DNA of 64,000 nt, from contig CM046454.1 of NCBI GenBank assembly GCA_025506515.1, positions 65,384,845-65,448,844 on the forward strand. Direction: 5' to 3'. This document shows positions 61,444 to 64,000 of the stretch, piece after piece. The position numbers and the translations under genes are program-made. The DNA is from Flaveria trinervia (lineage: Eukaryota; Streptophyta; Magnoliopsida; Asterales; Asteraceae). Under the pieces are notes generated by a model. It did not search any database and was not told where the DNA came from. It saw nothing but the letters and a program-made list of their open reading frames with translations. Position 1 is the first letter of the stretch. Each line of letters begins with the position of its first letter.

Positions 61444-62692
61444 TGTCACTCGGGGTGACATATCATTTCATTATATGTATAAAAACATTACAAGAAACAT
61501 AAGCGTTTTACAAACTTTTAATACAACATTTATTATATTAAATATTAAATGAGAGTAGGGTTCATTCGTCAGTCTAGTCTCGTCCGTGAAGCTTTAACCA
61601 ACTATTGGTGCGTTTCCTGAAAACATTTAAAAATATTCTTATTAGCTTTCGCTAAGTAAGTACACCTCATTATTTTCAAAAACATATTTCTTTTTATTGG
61701 GATTTAATACCCAAAATCATCCTTAATCTTCATTACTTCTTAGAATTCAACACCCGAATTCCTTGTGGGTTTATTTTAACCCGTGAAGATTATTAGCCCT
61801 TCTTTTATATATGTGGAATTCAACGCCCGAATCCCTTGGGATTTCAACACCCGAATCCCTTGGGATTTCAACACCCAAATTCCTTGTATATATTTAACTC
61901 CTATTTTCTATATATGTGAAGTCCAACACCTAAACTCCTTGGTATTTCACCATCCGAAATCCTTACATATATTTTACTCCATTTCAAACTGTCAATACAC
62001 ATACTTGGACCCCTAATCATATAAAGCATTTATCTTATAATCATGTTTATCATAATAAATGATCATATATCACATGTATTTAAACATGTTTCATCTCCAC
62101 ATAATTCATACAAACTCATAATAAGTAACACATACATCATGTAGTTAAACGTTTAACATAAGTTAGTTATGGGTCGGTGTACTTACCTCCTATTATTAGT
62201 GACCTTAAATGTAGAAAAGAATTTGTTAATTATTGTGATCCAATCATCACAACTCCTATGTTTCCTTGCTCAAGTCTCGCACATGAGTTTATACATATCT
62301 TCCTCCACTTAATTGTTGATAATGTTCATATATGTCTATGTATTGAGGCGGCAACCTCCAAACCGACTTCACCATATGATACTATATGTATTCTTTATTA
62401 TTAATATTAAATAAGTATTTTTTTTAAATGTGAGCCGACTTACAAGTCTTCAAAGTGAAGTTAGTTAAGTTGCTTTTATTACTTTAATACATATATATGT
62501 ATGTAAACGTGGTATACAAATGGTGTATGCCACAATTACTTTTATTTTCATTGTTATTATTATTATTATTATAATTGTTTTGTTAAACGCCATTTAATTC
62601 AATAATAGTTTGACTCAAAACTAACTCGTTAAACACTTTTTAAAATATATATTTCAGATATTTTACTTTCATCCATAAAACGGGATGTTACA
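61444..62692 (-). repeat. Gypsy-3 3' LTR (about 1.25 kb)
   Basis: On the element strand it begins TGTAACATCCCG (62692), next to the PPT. The other end is taken at TGTCACTCGGGG (61444), by analogy with the TGTCAC ends of other elements here; no partner LTR is in view to confirm it. Confidence 0.65.
61737..61970. repeat. CAACACCCGAATYCCTTGG phrase array in Gypsy-3 LTR
   Basis: About six copies of a 20- to 25-bp phrase (TTCAACACCCGAATCCCTTG and variants with CGCCC, CACCT or CATCC). Two are in immediate tandem at 61822-61868; the others are spaced by AT-rich TATATATG-type sequence. Confidence 0.8.
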
Positions 62693-62712
62693 ACTCTCCT
62701 CAACTTATTTAG
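62693..62712 (-). promoter_or_regulatory. Gypsy-3 polypurine tract
   Basis: On the minus strand AAGTTGAGGAGAGT precedes the LTR. Confidence 0.7.
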
Positions 62713-62744
62713 GTTTCGTCCCCGAAACCTATCTATACCTCAAA

Positions 62745-63035
62745 TAATTCGGGGTAATATTTTCTCATTTCATCCTCGGCTTCCCATGTGGTATCAGAAC
62801 CTTGCCGATGTTTCCACTATACTTTTACTTGACTTATTTCTTTATTTCGTAATTGCTTAACTTTATGATCAAGAATCGTCACTAGCATTTCTACGTAGTT
62901 AAGCTTTTCATCCACTTCAATCTCATTCAAGGGCACATATGTCGTTTCATCAGCCAAACATTTCCATAAATATGACACATTAAAGGTGTTATGGATTCTA
63001 TTTAATTCGTCAGGTTGTTCCAGACGATACGCCAC
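62745..63035 (-). pseudogene. Gypsy-3 chromodomain-like end
   Basis: MAYRLEQPDELNRIHNTFNV, LWKCLADETTYVPLNEIEVD and QLRNKEISQVKV lead to a TAG in place of the Gln of VQW. The chromodomain-like WKHRQGSDTTWEAEDEM continues to about 62745. Confidence 0.85.
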
Positions 63036-63999
63036 CTACCCCACATGAGCAATAATTTTAAACGGGCCAATAGAGCGTGGACTTAGCTTGCCACGTTTAC
63101 AGAAACAAATCACCCCTTTCCATGGAGAGACATTCAACATAACATAGTCTCCCACTTGAAATTCAATTGGTCGTCTACGTTTATCAGCATATGACTTTTG
63201 TCGATCTTGATCTGCTTTTAAATGCGCTCTGATTTGATCAATCTTTTCATTTATTGCCTCTACCACTTCTTTATTAGCAAGTTCTCTTTGACCTACCTCT
63301 CCCCAACATACAGGAGTGCGAAATTTCCTACCATAAAGCATTTCGAACAGGGGCAATCCAATGCTTGAATGATAACTATTATCATAAGAGAACTCTGCTA
63401 AAGGCAAATATTTGTCCCAACTGCCACCAAAATCAATAACATGCACGTAGCATATCTTCGAGACTTTGAATTGTTCTCTCGCTTTGCCCATCGGTCTGTG
63501 GGTGATATGTTGTGCTGATTAATAATTTGGTGCTCATTCCTTCTTGAAATTTTCTCCAAAATCTTGAGGTGAAACATGTGTCTCTATCTGATACAATAGA
63601 TACCGGAACACCATGCCTTGACACCACCTCATTAACGTACACTTCTGCCATTCGTTCAAACAAATAATTTTCACGAATGGGTATAAAGTGAGCACTTTTT
63701 GTCAGACGATCAACAATTACACATATCATGTCATGTCCTTTTGCAATTTTAGGAAGTTTCGTCACCAGATCCATCATAATATGCTACCATTTCCATAATG
63801 GAATTTCTAGTGGTTGCATTTTGCCATATGGATTCTGATGTTCAGATTTGACTTGTAAGCAAGTCAAGCATTTTTTCACATATTTAGAAATATCTCTTTT
63901 CATTCCAGGCCACCAATACTCTTTCTTTAAATCGTTATATATCTTGGTTGCACCTGGATGAATTGAGTACTTTGATTTATGTGCCTCATCAATAATCAC
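63036..63999 (-). pseudogene. Gypsy-3 integrase
   Basis: The zinc module (HKSKYSIHPGATKIYN, CLTCLQVKSEHQ) is in frame from the window edge. A TAG at about 63784 comes before HIMMDLVTKLPKIAKGHDMI (D). IVSDRDTCFTSRFW (D) and YHPQTDGQSERTIQSLEDML (E) complete the triad. A shift near 63440 moves to the frame with VIDFGGSWDKYLPLAEFSYD and the C-terminal part (FQVGDYVMLNVSPWKGVICF). Confidence 0.88.
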
Positions 64000-64000
64000 T

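Larger units (their letters stand above)
61444..64000 (-). mobile_element. Gypsy-3: chromovirus, 3' end only
   Basis: The 3' LTR (61444-62692) with PPT is followed rightwards by the end of a Gypsy polyprotein (chromodomain-like end, then integrase), running out of the window. Gag, PR, RT and the 5' LTR are not visible. It may have inserted into the SIRE-3 element, since the SIRE-3 ORF stops about 90 bases away. Confidence 0.82.

Noticed and set aside
61783..62016. Repetitive peptide ORF (DFNTRIPW repeats)
   Set aside because: It arises from the CAACACCCGAAT phrase array within the Gypsy-3 LTR. No evidence of coding use.

Overview
The window is plant nuclear DNA and almost all of it is LTR retrotransposon. 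I found no intact host gene. The one host-gene trace is a broken TIR-NBS resistance-gene copy near 30.0-30.9 kb. TIR-NBS genes of this kind point to a eudicot. The style of the Copia SIRE-type and Gypsy chromovirus elements would fit Asteraceae, but that family assignment is an inference I could not test.

Layout, left to right. 0.48-2.85 kb holds a tandem multimer of a Cassandra TRIM (minus strand). It has seven LTRs with 5S-rRNA-like cores and six short internal domains, and one perfect 5-bp target-site duplication (TSD, AATTC) flanks the whole array. 3.74-29.36 kb is a SIRE-type Copia element on the plus strand (SIRE-1, TSD AAAAC). Its reverse transcriptase is split by a second copy of the same family on the minus strand (SIRE-2, 10.04-21.39 kb, TSD AGTTT). 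29.36-31.80 kb is the only stretch that looks like older host DNA; it contains the TIR-NBS pseudogene and a degenerate tandem repeat. 31.80-45.03 kb is an Ale/RE1-like Copia (plus) whose gag is split by a Tekay-type Gypsy chromovirus (Gypsy-1, plus, 32.52-41.25 kb, TSD GAGTA). 46.41 to about 61.44 kb is the 3' part of a third SIRE-like element (SIRE-3, minus; LTR plus env-like ORF). It is split by a second Tekay-type Gypsy (Gypsy-2, minus, 49.80-60.25 kb, TSD AGACT). From about 61.44 kb to the window end lies the 3' LTR and integrase of a third Gypsy chromovirus (Gypsy-3, minus), which runs off the edge.

The autonomous elements follow the usual plan. gag with CCHC knuckles packages the RNA, a DSG aspartic protease cuts the polyprotein, RT and RNase H make cDNA primed by initiator Met-tRNA at TGGTATCAGAGC sites, and integrase inserts it. 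Copia has the order PR-IN-RT-RH and Gypsy has PR-RT-RH-IN, here with a chromodomain-like tail. All copies carry stops or frameshifts. By hand comparison of LTR pairs, Gypsy-2 looks youngest (few differences), SIRE-1 and SIRE-2 intermediate (about 5-6%), and Gypsy-1 older.

The most unusual signals are: (1) the Cassandra multimer enclosed by a single TSD, and its terminal similarity to the Tekay LTR edges; (2) a lexicon of short palindromic phrases (TTCAGTCGC/GCGACTGAA and CATTCGCAYGA types) shared by the SIRE Copia family and the unrelated Gypsy-1 LTRs; (3) a separate CTTCGGAAG phrase family in SIRE-3 that occurs in both LTR and coding sequence; (4) tRNA-like pol III A and B boxes inside the Gypsy-2 LTRs; and (5) large accessory ORFs behind a conserved splice-acceptor-like site between pol and the 3' LTR of the SIRE elements.
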